A DNA stretch of 64,000 bases from a virus. The notes below the pieces were generated by a model. It searched no databases. It saw nothing but the letters and a program-made list of their open reading frames with translations, and was not told where the DNA came from. Numbering within the stretch: the first letter of the stretch is position 1; each line of letters starts with the position of its first letter. The stretch covers positions 52,942-116,941 of IMG/VR virus record IMGVR_UViG_3300025151_000017, one strand, 5' to 3'. Shown here one piece after another: positions 8,358 to 18,100 of the stretch. The translations under genes and the position numbers were made by a program.

Positions 8358-9641
8358 ATGTCAAAAATAAATGTCGCCATTATTGGTGTCGGTAATTGTG
8401 CCAAGTCTTTAGTAGAGGGTGTACAATACTATATTCAAAATCCCGAAGATAAAGTTGGTTTAATGTATCCAGATATTGGAGGATACACTGTAAATGATAT
8501 CGAGTTCGTTTGTGGCTTCGATATTGACCCACGAAAAGTCGGAACTCACTTAATTAATGCATTACGATCCAGACCTAACTGTGCTATGGACCATGTCGAC
8601 TCGCTAGATTTTACTTGTGTAAATTCTCTAGCAGAAGTTTATTCAGGTCCAGTACTAGATGGTGTTGCTGACCACATGCTTGATTATCCAGAAGAAATAT
8701 CATTTAGAACAGGTGCAGATACTGCCCTATCTAAAAAACAAGTTGCTGAAAAACTTAACTTTCATAAAGTAGATGTGGTAATTAATTATTTACCAGTTGG
8801 TTCTGAGAAAGCTACAGAGTTCTATATGGCAGCATGTCTAGAAGCTGGTTGTCATTTCGTAAACTGTATTCCTACATTAATCGAAACTAACAAATCTAAA
8901 TTAGTAGAGCAATCATTTATTGATAAAGGACTTACTATTGTTGGTTCTGATATGAGATCTGCTTGGGGTGCTTCTAGATTATCTGAGGTATTACAAGGAG
9001 CAATGATAGACTCTGGTTTACAAGTGACGCAACATATTCAAATGAATATGGCAGCAGGGTCTACACAAGGTCAAGAAAATATTCGTACAGGTAGAACAGC
9101 AAATACTGACTTCTTAAATATGGCTTACAAAGAAAGATTACATAGTAAGCATGTATCTAAGGAGAATGTTTTGAAAGGTCAAAATGTTGTTAGGGAAGAA
9201 CCAACAGCTGGTATGACTTTATATGCTGGACCAAGTCTTACAGTATTTCAAAAACCAGGAGGGGATTATGTTGGCTCCGATAATAAAATTGCCAACCTAG
9301 ATATTGTTGCTTATGGTTTTGGTGGGGCAAGGTATGAAATGTCAGCTAGACTTTCAGTACAAGATTCGCCAAACTCAGGAGGAGTGGTGGTATCGGCTAT
9401 TCGTTTCTGTAAGGTTGCTTCTGAGATGGGTATAGTTGGTTTCCTAAGAGGTCCAAGTGCTTGGACACAAAAGACACCTCCTGTACAATTAAAAACTGAG
9501 GATGCTAAGTTTGAATGTGACGCACTTGCTCGCAGAGAACTTACTAAAATGACAGAGCCACAGTTAAAGAAAAATAATCCTAAAGCATTAGACTTGCCTT
9601 ATACATATCAAGCTGGTCATACTGATTATGAAAACAATTAA
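8358..9641 (+). CDS. ino1: myo-inositol-1(3)-phosphate synthase
   Basis: Converts glucose 6-phosphate to inositol 3-phosphate with NAD. The N-terminal Rossmann motif is GVGNCAKSLVEGV (residues 11-23), followed by FVCGFDIDP, the VINYLP segment and the GSTQGQENIRTG region expected of the family. Its 427 aa are full length for the bacterial type. It has its own promoter and precedes a HAD phosphatase and a P-loop kinase. Inositol may feed a DNA decoration or a phospholipid; the cluster favours the former but does not prove it. Confidence 0.88.
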   Translation: MSKINVAIIGVGNCAKSLVEGVQYYIQNPEDKVGLMYPDIGGYTVNDIEFVCGFDIDPRKVGTHLINALRSRPNCAMDHVDSLDFTCVNSLAEVYSGPVLDGVADHMLDYPEEISFRTGADTALSKKQVAEKLNFHKVDVVINYLPVGSEKATEFYMAACLEAGCHFVNCIPTLIETNKSKLVEQSFIDKGLTIVGSDMRSAWGASRLSEVLQGAMIDSGLQVTQHIQMNMAAGSTQGQENIRTGRTANTDFLNMAYKERLHSKHVSKENVLKGQNVVREEPTAGMTLYAGPSLTVFQKPGGDYVGSDNKIANLDIVAYGFGGARYEMSARLSVQDSPNSGGVVVSAIRFCKVASEMGIVGFLRGPSAWTQKTPPVQLKTEDAKFECDALARRELTKMTEPQLKKNNPKALDLPYTYQAGHTDYENN

Positions 9642-10017
9642 CACATTTGATATCGATGGTGTCATCTTTATGGGTGATTACAATGGAGTGTATCCGAGTA
9701 AGGATGACATCATCATCACAGGTAGATCTATTGAAGAGTGGGATGAAACTTCTGCTATGCTAAAATCAAAAGGTATAGACAACGAAGTGTTTATGAACCC
9801 AACAAACTTTGCTCAAAAAACTAGGGAAGGATCTGGGGTACATAAAGCAACCATAATTAAATGGCTTGAACAAGATAGAGGAGTAAAAGTTGGAATACAT
9901 TTTGAAGACGATCCTATACAAATCAGAGAAATATCTAAAAGATGTCCTGAGGTAAAAATTGTTCATCTTGTACATACATTGGTAGAAAAAGAAAATAAAA
10001 GGAGACCATTCAAATGA
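9628..10017 (+). CDS. HAD-superfamily hydrolase, putative phosphatase
   Basis: Compact 129-aa HAD fold: motif I DIDGV (nucleophile Asp8, acid/base Asp10), motif II-like ITGRS, motif III Lys in HKATIIKW, and motif IV FEDDPIQI. It lacks a large cap domain. It overlaps the inositol synthase gene by 14 nt, so a simple inference is that it dephosphorylates inositol 3-phosphate. A nucleotidase or polynucleotide phosphatase role is equally possible. Confidence 0.72.
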   Translation: MKTINTFDIDGVIFMGDYNGVYPSKDDIIITGRSIEEWDETSAMLKSKGIDNEVFMNPTNFAQKTREGSGVHKATIIKWLEQDRGVKVGIHFEDDPIQIREISKRCPEVKIVHLVHTLVEKENKRRPFK

Positions 10018-10586
10018 TTATTGCGATAGGTGGAGAACCAGCTACTGGTAAATCTACATTAATGAAACAGTGGATGAAACCATATAAGTGGGAAGATGTA
10101 AAACTTACTGACTTGCTATATGGTATGTGGTGTAAAGACCTGAATACGATTGTTCTCGGAAAAGATTATTTCGATGAGAGCCAGATGTTTTCAGGTACTG
10201 ATAGACTATCAATGGCAGTACAACCCAAAGCAATAGAGTGGATGAGGGACTCATACAAGCCATCTGGAGTGAATATAGTGTTTGAGGGAGATAGGTTATT
10301 TACTGCTTCTTTCCTATCTGAGATCGTCGCTATGGGGCACGATTTAGAGTGTATTTACATAAAAGCAGACCAAAGTATCCTAGATGAAAGACATGTCTCT
10401 AGGAAGGATAATCAGGACGACAAGTTCCTAAATTCAAGGAAAACGAAGCTATCTAACATATTATCTAACTTTGAACTCATGCCTTTTATTACCGAGTTCC
10501 CTAATAATAATGAAGATGACCAGCTGTTATTGGTCAACCATCTTCTAGGAAAGTTAGATATTGGCACGATAGTTTTCGAAAACTAA
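10014..10586 (+). CDS. P-loop kinase, candidate 5-hydroxymethyl-pyrimidine DNA kinase type
   Basis: 190-aa P-loop kinase. Walker A GEPATGKS is at residues 7-14; a GTDRLSMAVQP segment and a FEGDRL Walker B-like segment follow. These resemble the phage kinases predicted or shown to phosphorylate 5-hydroxymethyluracil in DNA, an activating step for thymine hypermodification. The stop of the HAD gene overlaps its ATG. With the TET/JBP-like enzyme upstream this is the strongest second element of a base-modification route. A kinase acting on a free metabolite such as inositol is the alternative. Confidence 0.6.
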   Translation: MIIAIGGEPATGKSTLMKQWMKPYKWEDVKLTDLLYGMWCKDLNTIVLGKDYFDESQMFSGTDRLSMAVQPKAIEWMRDSYKPSGVNIVFEGDRLFTASFLSEIVAMGHDLECIYIKADQSILDERHVSRKDNQDDKFLNSRKTKLSNILSNFELMPFITEFPNNNEDDQLLLVNHLLGKLDIGTIVFEN

Positions 10587-10595
10587 ATATCGTTG

Positions 10596-11141
10596 ATGGC
10601 AAAGTGGTATCGAGATAAGGCAATTATCAATGTGCGTGGTGGAGACGCAGAGACAAGGAAACTTGTCCGATCCATTGCCCACTGGGTATCACGAAAAACC
10701 ATGGATGTTCGACTCCGAACATCTGTCACTGTAAATATAGTAATACAAAAAAACTTATATCTTAAGGAAAAAGTCCAAGGATTATCTTGGATTGATGATG
10801 AGGAATATAAACCTCGTAAATTTAAGATACAGGTTGAAGAACAATCTAGATTACGACCCATGCTAGAAACTATCGCTCACGAAATGATACATATCAAGCA
10901 GTGGGCATCTGGTGAAATGTACGAATATTCAGATGGGTTTCGTACACGATATCAGAAGAAAGCATTTAACACCAAGAAGATGGATTACTGGGATGCTCCT
11001 TGGGAGATAGAAGCACATGGTAAAGAAGTCGGTATGTTTGTTAGATGGGCAGAAGAGGAAGGATATAACAAACTTCCTTGGGCAAGGGTTGACTTCCTGA
11101 AACCTGATTATGCTAAGAAAATCAAGCACTTAATAAAATAA
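10596..11141 (+). CDS. SprT-like zinc metallopeptidase
   Basis: 181-aa protein with the gluzincin-type motif HEMIH (His95, Glu96, His99) and a downstream APWEIEAHGKE helix giving a third metal ligand, as in SprT/Wss1-like peptidases. Such proteins cleave DNA-protein crosslinks in cells; the phage target is unknown. ATG 10596 is used; a TTG at 10593 is possible. No ribosome binding site is visible, and CTAAATA (10583-10589) sits 6 nt before the ATG. Confidence 0.72.
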   Translation: MAKWYRDKAIINVRGGDAETRKLVRSIAHWVSRKTMDVRLRTSVTVNIVIQKNLYLKEKVQGLSWIDDEEYKPRKFKIQVEEQSRLRPMLETIAHEMIHIKQWASGEMYEYSDGFRTRYQKKAFNTKKMDYWDAPWEIEAHGKEVGMFVRWAEEEGYNKLPWARVDFLKPDYAKKIKHLIK

Positions 11142-11144
11142 TTA

Positions 11145-11212
11145 ATTTTATATAACAAAATAATATAAAAAATACTTTACTTTTGGTTCAAAATCAGGTA
11201 GAATACCTGTAT
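11145..11212. repeat. 68-bp promoter-bearing repeat, copy 1
   Basis: Matches 55429-55496 at 67 of 68 positions (one T/G difference). It contains an AT-rich upstream block, the -35 and -10 boxes, and the palindrome CAGGTA-GAA-TACCTG (11195-11209) covering the -10 box. Confidence 0.9.
11176..11204 (+). promoter_or_regulatory. sigma70-like promoter with palindromic operator-like -10
   Basis: -35 TTTACT (11176-11181), 17-nt spacer, -10 TAGAAT (11199-11204). The -10 box is the centre of a 15-nt palindrome, a plausible repressor or activator site. The leader carries GAGAGG before ATG 11235. Confidence 0.75.
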
Positions 11213-11234
11213 TAAATCAATTGAGAGGTAAATT

Positions 11235-11408
11235 ATGTATAAAACTAAACTTGAAAATCCTGAGTATATGATACTCGTTGATGAGTTTAAAGCTATTAAA
11301 AGTGTGAAAAATAAAATCGCTTGGCTTGAAACTAATCGTGAAATGCTTGAAAAAAATTGGGGTACTAAAGTTGATGCCCTAATAAAAGGCTGGTCTAAAA
11401 AGCTATAA
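11235..11408 (+). CDS. small protein, 57 aa, unknown
   Basis: Lys-rich helical protein beginning MYKTKLENPEY, directly behind a strong promoter and a good ribosome binding site (GAGAGG). Its leader resembles that of the gene at 12914 (GAGAGGTAAAT before the ATG). It may be an early host-takeover protein, judging only from size and promoter. Confidence 0.6.
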   Translation: MYKTKLENPEYMILVDEFKAIKSVKNKIAWLETNREMLEKNWGTKVDALIKGWSKKL

Positions 11409-11434
11409 AAATTTTATAGCTTTAAAGCTATAAA
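11401..11434 (+). other. alternating inverted repeats (possible attenuator/terminator)
   Basis: AGCTATAAAA, TTTTATAGCT and AAGCTATAAA follow one another, so the middle copy can pair with either neighbour (11401-11421 or 11413-11434). It begins at the end of the 57-aa gene. All stems are AT-rich and there is no long U tract. Confidence 0.35.
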
Positions 11435-11456
11435 AAGTTGACTAATAAATAGTGTT

Positions 11457-12797
11457 ATGGCTACGATTGTAAATAATAAACAAAATTATGGAGAAGGACA
11501 CTCAGTGGTCTTTACTTCAGCAATCAAAACACAAAAAACAATACAAGAAATTCTTGCTCTAAAAATCAAGCTGGAACAAGATGTCTTTCAAATAACTCTC
11601 AAAAATTATAAACCTGATATGGAACTAGACCTAGGAAATGGTAGAGATTCCATTCAGTTGTTAGATAAAAAGAAAAAGGTTCTACTCGTAAAAGGTAAAG
11701 CCGACACAATTAATAAGTTGTTTAAACATTACTCAGCTAATGCTAAAGGAACTAAAGCAAATACAAATTTACTTACAGAAATAAAAGAACTTTACTCTAT
11801 GGAAGTATTTCGTGCCTTTACTAATTCTAGACAAACACTAAAAGAAGATGAAGTTATTAAATTAGTACAAGCACAACAAAGAGAAACCAAAAATAATTTA
11901 GATGATGTATTTTATACTTCAGCTATAAAACAACTAGAAGTATTTAAAACTCTACAACTAAAAGGTCAGTTTGACTTTGAACGACAAGGTGGTCCAAGAA
12001 CGAAAGAGTTATATAAACATGCTAGAGCATTAACAGGCAAATCTAATGACAACTGGAACCCTGCTGATGTTTGGATTATTAATAGAAAATGTGATATGAG
12101 TTATCTTTTAGATACTAGGAGTCCTACAGAATTAAATACAAAGTTGGCAGAAAAAGTTAAGAAAAAAGAAATTATTCCTGTATCACTAAAACAAGTAGAA
12201 GGTCCAAAAGCAAGATTAGAACTTGTAGATCCAGCATCAGCTTTTAAAGAAAACTTAGATATGAATTTTACTCTTGATAGAATAGATTTATCTGGTAAAG
12301 ATAAAGATGGGCAGTATTTTAAAAACTGCATAATATACACAAGATCTGGCTACGCAACTCGTGTTGCTTTTAAAGCATCATCTACCACATTAAATGTTTC
12401 ATTAGAGGGAAGGTTTGTAGGCGAAAAAGCACAGATTGGTGGTATAGACGCAAAAGAATATAGGTTGAAAGTAAAAAGAGATTTTAATTATGACCTGAGA
12501 GGTTCTTCGGTAAATCCAGGCATGAGGAAAATTGCTGATGCTGAGTTGAAAGAAATGTTTGGTAAATATGGCAGACTTTCTAATACTATCAAAAATTTTG
12601 CTGAAGTAGAAAAGATATTGAACGACAAGAACACCATGCAACTGACTAAAGATAGATATGTAAATATGGTATCCTATATGTATTCGATATTGATAATCCC
12701 CAACTCTCAAAAGAAGTTTGAAGAACACATGAAATTCCAATATTTGACTGCTAAAAAGTTATCCGAAGATTCTTCTTTATATTACTTGATAAAATAG
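11457..12797 (+). CDS. conserved hypothetical, 446 aa
   Basis: Lys-rich soluble protein with no signal peptide. The stretch NPADVWII (about residues 200-207) followed by EIIPVSLKQ (about 240-248) recalls the Asp and x-Lys strands of PD-(D/E)XK nucleases, but the second acidic residue is not clear, so no function is assigned. It has no ribosome binding site; AATAAATA ends 5 nt before the ATG, the geometry of a leaderless late transcript. It stands just ahead of the small-gene and virion-protein region. Confidence 0.6.
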   Translation: MATIVNNKQNYGEGHSVVFTSAIKTQKTIQEILALKIKLEQDVFQITLKNYKPDMELDLGNGRDSIQLLDKKKKVLLVKGKADTINKLFKHYSANAKGTKANTNLLTEIKELYSMEVFRAFTNSRQTLKEDEVIKLVQAQQRETKNNLDDVFYTSAIKQLEVFKTLQLKGQFDFERQGGPRTKELYKHARALTGKSNDNWNPADVWIINRKCDMSYLLDTRSPTELNTKLAEKVKKKEIIPVSLKQVEGPKARLELVDPASAFKENLDMNFTLDRIDLSGKDKDGQYFKNCIIYTRSGYATRVAFKASSTTLNVSLEGRFVGEKAQIGGIDAKEYRLKVKRDFNYDLRGSSVNPGMRKIADAELKEMFGKYGRLSNTIKNFAEVEKILNDKNTMQLTKDRYVNMVSYMYSILIIPNSQKKFEEHMKFQYLTAKKLSEDSSLYYLIK

Positions 12798-12852
12798 GTT
12801 ATAAGTACCTGATTTTTAATAGCAAAATAGTTTAAAAAAAGTAAAAAAAACC

Positions 12853-12881
12853 TTTACTTTTGGGTCAAAATTTAGTAGAAT
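12853..12881 (+). promoter_or_regulatory. sigma70-like promoter
   Basis: -35 TTTACT (12853-12858), 17-nt spacer containing TTGGGTCAAAA as in the 68-bp repeats, -10 TAGAAT (12876-12881). The palindrome of the repeats is degenerate here. The leader has GAGAGG before ATG 12914. Confidence 0.75.
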
Positions 12882-12913
12882 ATGTATATAAATTGATAAA
12901 AAGAGAGGTAAAT

Positions 12914-13300
12914 ATGACTACAATTTTACAAATAGCTGAATCGCAAGGTACTTTTTCTAAAGTAATGCATTCATTAGAGAACCAATTAGTTGGTATTAAC
13001 GAAATCAGAATCGCTGGTAGAGAGTATAAAAGACAATCTGACTGGTTTGATAACCAGTGGTCAACTACTCAAAACTCTGTAGAGTTTGCTAAGAATGGTG
13101 GTGGTTTCTATATTGACCAAGATGATATCGTTAGATGGCATTCAAATGGAAGAGCACCATTCGGTGATATGCTTCTTGACTTACATGAAGCTGGTCTTAT
13201 TACTTTGAACCAAGTTGAACAAACTTGTACTTACACAGAAATCAGAACTGAAGAGTTCTGGGATGAACAATTTAAAAACATAAATATGGAGGATAAATAA
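12914..13300 (+). CDS. small hypothetical protein, 128 aa
   Basis: Starts at ATG 12914 behind GAGAGG. An upstream ATG at 12860 lies inside the promoter and is rejected. The protein is acidic, with a C-terminal segment rich in Glu and Thr and no recognisable family. The stop overlaps the next start (TAATG), so it heads a coupled group of three small genes. Confidence 0.6.
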   Translation: MTTILQIAESQGTFSKVMHSLENQLVGINEIRIAGREYKRQSDWFDNQWSTTQNSVEFAKNGGGFYIDQDDIVRWHSNGRAPFGDMLLDLHEAGLITLNQVEQTCTYTEIRTEEFWDEQFKNINMEDK

Positions 13301-13482
13301 TGTCACACCCTGTAAATGATATGATAATGGACCAAATTATCGATAAAGTCGCAGAAATGTCTGGTCATGAGAAACACATGTATCTCTTCAAAAATAAGCT
13401 ACAAGCTGCATATCGAGAAGATTGGAATGATGTAATCGCAGATGACATGTTCCAGAAAAAAATGGAAGAGAGTCCTTACTAA
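13300..13482 (+). CDS. small hypothetical protein, 60 aa
   Basis: Met-rich helical 60-aa protein (MSHPVNDMIMDQ start), preceded by GGAGG and overlapping both neighbours by a single base. Function unknown. Confidence 0.55.
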   Translation: MSHPVNDMIMDQIIDKVAEMSGHEKHMYLFKNKLQAAYREDWNDVIADDMFQKKMEESPY

Positions 13483-13823
13483 TGGCTCAAGTCCACGAAA
13501 TGCTGTTTATGAAGATGTCTAATGGCGAATACATTTATGGTTCTAATTTAGACATCGGCAGATATTCAGTAAAATTTGAACCAGCACTTGAATGTGTTCA
13601 TGAGTTTGACCATGTGCCACCTATGAAGCTAGAAGGTCAAGGTGGCTACTCGGAAGGATCTAGAGCATTCAAGTATGTTGGTGAAGACCACGATCCTATG
13701 ACAGTTTCTCATCCACCTAGTCAAGAAATGATGAGAGTGACTGCTCGAGGTGAAAAAGAATTCTATCAAACTAATGGCTGGGATTATAAAACAGGGGAGT
13801 ATATATACAACGAAAAATGGTAA
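13482..13823 (+). CDS. small hypothetical protein, 113 aa
   Basis: 113-aa protein with several Tyr/Gly-rich stretches and no recognised motif. It starts at the last base of the preceding stop and ends inside the start of the ligase-like gene. Function unknown. Confidence 0.55.
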   Translation: MAQVHEMLFMKMSNGEYIYGSNLDIGRYSVKFEPALECVHEFDHVPPMKLEGQGGYSEGSRAFKYVGEDHDPMTVSHPPSQEMMRVTARGEKEFYQTNGWDYKTGEYIYNEKW

Positions 13824-15052
13824 AATCACTCAAGACATTAATTACTGAGCAAAAGAATGTTCACATGGAGCACATCGAAGATCTTCTTTTTGATGAAGGT
13901 GTCGCTGGTGCTCGTCGTTCTATAAACTTCATGCAGAATATGCGTGATATGTTAGCTGGTAAATCTACTAGCAAAATAAATGCTACAGTAAAATGGGATG
14001 GTGCACCTGCGATCTTTGCTGGTACAGATCCTAGAAATGGCAAAAAGTTTATTGCTAAAAAAGGTATCTTCAACAAGAATCCTAAAGTTTATTATACACC
14101 TGCCGATATTAAGAAAGACACATCTGGCGACCTACAGAAAAAACTATTAATCTGTATGACATATTTACCTAAAGTGTTGCCAGATCGTGGTATCTTCCAA
14201 GGAGACTTAATGTGGGCAGGTCGTACCGATCTAAAAGTTAAAACCATAGATGGTGGTAAGTATGTGACATTCCAACCTAACACTATCGTGTATGCTGTTC
14301 CTGCAGTGTCAGCTTTATCTAATCAGATTAGTCGTGCTCATATGGGTATCGTATGGCATACTTCTTATACAGGTAATACCTTTGAGACTCTTAGAGCATC
14401 TTTTGGTAAAGGTATCAATAAGAAGATGAAAGTAAATGCTGATGTATGGTCAGACGATGCTACTTATAAAGATCTGTCTGGTCAGGGTGCAATGACTGCT
14501 AAAGAGACTGCCGAGTTTACTAAGCAACTATCTGCTATTGGTTCTCAGTTTAGAAAAGTAAATGCTAATGTATTGAACAGCATTAAGGATAATAAAGATT
14601 TACTGCTACAAGTAAAAACATTTAACAATACTAAGATACGAGCAGGGAAAAGAATTACTAATCCTAGTCAACATGTCACTCAGATGTTTCATTATATTGC
14701 CGATAAGTATAAGAAAGAAATAGATAGTAAGAAAACAGAGAAGGGTAAAGCTACATGGAAAGCTAAGAAGAACGAGGTAATGAAGTTCTTTATAAATGAT
14801 AAACAAAAAATCGTTGAGATATTTAAGTTGATGAATTTAATGGTGGATGCCAAGCAGACACTTATTACTAAGATGAACCAAATAGGATCTATGAAGACTT
14901 TTGTCAGGACTCGCAATGGGTTTAAAGTGACTGGAGTAGAAGGTTTCGTGGCTATTGACAGAATGTCAGGTAGTGCTGTGAAGCTGGTAGATAGATTAGA
15001 GTTCTCTAGACTCAATTTTTCTCCCGAAATTTTGAAAGGCTGGGATAAGTAA
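13817..15052 (+). CDS. RNA/DNA-ligase-like covalent nucleotidyltransferase fold protein, possibly packaged
   Basis: 411 aa. Motif I K-W-D-G (Lys59-Gly62 in ATVKWDGAPAIF), a motif III-like GIFQGDLMW, a motif IV-like EGFVAI (near residue 375) and a motif V-like VKLVD follow the order of RNA ligase/capping-type nucleotidyltransferases. It resembles a conserved family of T4-like marine phages (DUF6267 type, from memory). The N-terminus MVKSLKTLITEQ looks like the capsid-targeting peptides of T4 internal proteins, so it may be a virion-packaged enzyme; this is inference. It precedes a nucleotidyltransferase fusion with a similar N-terminus. Confidence 0.6.
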   Translation: MVKSLKTLITEQKNVHMEHIEDLLFDEGVAGARRSINFMQNMRDMLAGKSTSKINATVKWDGAPAIFAGTDPRNGKKFIAKKGIFNKNPKVYYTPADIKKDTSGDLQKKLLICMTYLPKVLPDRGIFQGDLMWAGRTDLKVKTIDGGKYVTFQPNTIVYAVPAVSALSNQISRAHMGIVWHTSYTGNTFETLRASFGKGINKKMKVNADVWSDDATYKDLSGQGAMTAKETAEFTKQLSAIGSQFRKVNANVLNSIKDNKDLLLQVKTFNNTKIRAGKRITNPSQHVTQMFHYIADKYKKEIDSKKTEKGKATWKAKKNEVMKFFINDKQKIVEIFKLMNLMVDAKQTLITKMNQIGSMKTFVRTRNGFKVTGVEGFVAIDRMSGSAVKLVDRLEFSRLNFSPEILKGWDK

Positions 15053-15067
15053 GATACTAAATATAGG

Positions 15068-15081
15068 TATTGCGAGCAATA
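15068..15081 (+). other. short hairpin in leader of 15113 gene
   Basis: TATTGC-GA-GCAATA inverted repeat in the 60-nt gap, just after a CTAAATA box (15056-15062) that resembles a T4-type late promoter element. Confidence 0.35.
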
Positions 15082-15112
15082 TGCTCTTTGTTAATCGATG
15101 GGAAAACTATAA

Positions 15113-18100
15113 ATGAAAGATTTTAAAACACTTCTTAACGAAGTACCAAGCAAAAAGATGGTCATAGGATTCGGAAGATTTAATCCTCCGACGACTGGTC
15201 ACGAGTTGCTTATTAACAAAGTCACGCAATATGCTCGTTCAAAAGGCAGTCCTGCCAAAATATATGTCACAGCTACTGAAGACAAGAAAAAGAATCCACT
15301 AAAACAAGAACGCAAGATCTATTATATGAAAAGGATGTTCGGTCAGAACACACCTCTCGTACCAACGAAGTCGCCAAATCAAAGAACAATTATAGAAGTT
15401 GCGAAGTATCTAAACGAAAAAGAAAAGATTACTGAACTAACATTGATTGCTGGTAGTGATAGGATTAATGAATATAAAAGATTACTCAACCAATATAATG
15501 GTAAAGATTACAACTTCGACAAGATAACTGTATTATCTTCTGGTCGCAGAGACCCTGACTCAGATATGGCTGAGGGTATGTCTGCTACTAAAATGAGAAC
15601 TGCTGCATCTTCAGGTAAATTTAATGACTTCAAACGAGGTATCCCTCGTAGAATGACTGTAGCTGACAGTAAAAGATTATTCAACGAAGTACGCAAAGGC
15701 ATGGGTCTGCCACCAATTAGAGAAGAAGTAATTCTACCAACATCTCAACTAAGAGAAGATTATGTAGCCAAGAAGATATTTAATATCGGAGCAGTAGTTG
15801 AAGATGATAAAGGTGTCTACGAAGTAATGGATCGTGGAGCAAATTATATTTCCGTGTCTGACGAAGATGGCAATGTATCTAAAAAATGGCTACACGAAGT
15901 TCGTCAGATATCGGAAAAGAATACTGTAAATGATTATCACTACAATGATGAGATTGTATATAAAGGATATACCACAGAACACTTTAGAAACTATTATGAA
16001 ATAAAAGATAAGTTTTTAGATTTGTTTGAAAGTGATAAAGATCCTGTTGCTATTCTTACTTGCTTAAAATTAGTTGACCAAACACTAAAGATTTTATCTG
16101 AAGCAGAGTCTAGAGGATACGCATTAATAGAAGAAGCTGGTGCCGATTCTATTATAAAAATGAAACTTGCAGATAGTCTAAATAGTATTGGCGAACTCGG
16201 AAATCATGATTACTTAGATAAAATTAATGCCGACTTGGCTGACTTATTAGCAAGAGAACCAAACATGAAAAAAGACTTAGAAGAACAAAAGAACTTAAAA
16301 ATTGACCCACAGAATAAATTTAGATTTACTTCTGCGGATAGAATTAAAGTGGCTAGAATTATTGCTGGTTCATTAGGTATAGACAATCCTGAGAAGATGT
16401 CTAACCCAACACAACTTATTAACTTCGGTCTTAGGAAACTAAGAACTAAAAGAGTCACTCCTGAGTTTGCTGAAATCGTAAAGAAAATGCTACAAACTGC
16501 AAACACAGCAGGCATTGATTACGATCGTCAGTATCTACCAGCCATTATGAGAACAGGTAAATTTAAAGTAGAACAAAAATCATTTAAAGACTTCGTGAAC
16601 GAAGTATCTGGCTCAGGTGTAGATCCTATTGTTGTACAGCTTAGAAAGAACATTAATCTAAAAGGTAATTATACATTCGAGTTTACTGATGGCTCTAAAG
16701 GTAAGATGTCTCCTGGAGCATCAGAAGGTATCCTGAAAAAATACGAAGGACTTCGTACTCCGAAACAAAAATTAAATGTATCAAGAGGTATGGGTAAATC
16801 CATGAAGTCTCTAAAAGATACATTATCAAACTTTGATGCGATAGCTAATAAAGAAGATCCTAGAGATAAAAAGTCAGGTAGAGAAGAGCCAACTCGTGGG
16901 TTGGTAAATCCTATGGATAAAAAGCCAATCAAAAAAGAAGAAGTACAGGAAGCTAAGAAAGAAAAGAAAAAAGATCCTGAAAAAGATTACAAGCCACACA
17001 TGATGTACGATCCTAAAACAGGCAAAGGTGTTATGGCTAAGAAATATGCTGACCACGAAAAGCTGAAGAAGTTAGGATATGACCACGACGATCCTTCCAC
17101 TAAACAGATAGAAGAAGATCCTCTTACACTAACTAAAGATAGAATTAAAAAAGAAAAAGAAGCTGATAAAATTAAGCATGATAAAATGATGGATCGTGCT
17201 AGAACTCAAAGTGCTTTGAAAAAGAATCGTGAAACTAAACCGATGAAGAAAGAAGAGTCGGAAGGTAAGAAAGGCATTATGGGTGTTGGCTCAGATGTCA
17301 CTCGTAAAGTAAGACAAGGTCTAAGAGCCGAACTTATGATGCGTATGGCTATGACCAAGAAAAAAATGGCAAAAACTAAAAAGGGAACTAAAGAGTTTGA
17401 CGAACTTTATGCTGAGTATAAAAAGTGTAAAGATAAAATGAGAAACCTGCCAGGCAAAGAGGGTGTAAACGAAGAGAAAAAGAAAGGCACTCATAAGTAT
17501 TATAAAGGTGTTTCTAATAAAGATAAGAAGGCAAGAAGGGATGAGTTTGAAAGGGATGCTAAAAAAGATGATAGCGATCCTACCAAATACGATCCTGCTG
17601 CTGGAGATCTAGATAAAAAAGGCGACTTCAAGAAAACTAAAAAATCTAAACACACACTTAAATACCACAAGAAGTATGGCGACCCAGCAAAAGAAAAAAC
17701 TAATGAAGAGAAAAAGCCAAGTGTTGACGAAGTAGATCCTTCAACTAATTTTAATATCGCTAAGTCTATTATGTCTTACAAAGATTATAAGAAGATGCTA
17801 AAACTAGCAGGTGGTATAGTAAAAAGAAATGAAAAGGGTGAAGTAGAATCTAAAGCAACTCGTGATGAAAAAATCATGAAGCAAGTTGTCGACGAACAAA
17901 AGAAAAACTGTGGGTGTGGTAAAGACCCATGCGAAACTTATGGTAATCTCCCTGAAGATAAAGAGATGACCGATGCCCAAATGAAAAAACGAGAAGACAT
18001 CGTTAAGGGTATGAAAGATAAAACTGCTGATTTTAAAAAGCGATATGGCAAAGATTATAAAAATGTAATGTATGCTACAGCCACTAAGATGGCTATGAAA

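Noticed and set aside
11457-12797. PD-(D/E)XK nuclease assignment
   Set aside because: Asp strand and S-L-K strand are suggestive, but the second acidic metal ligand cannot be placed, so it is left as hypothetical.
12860-12913. Upstream ATG extension of the 12914 gene
   Set aside because: It would start inside the promoter spacer, upstream of the predicted transcription start; GAGAGG marks 12914.
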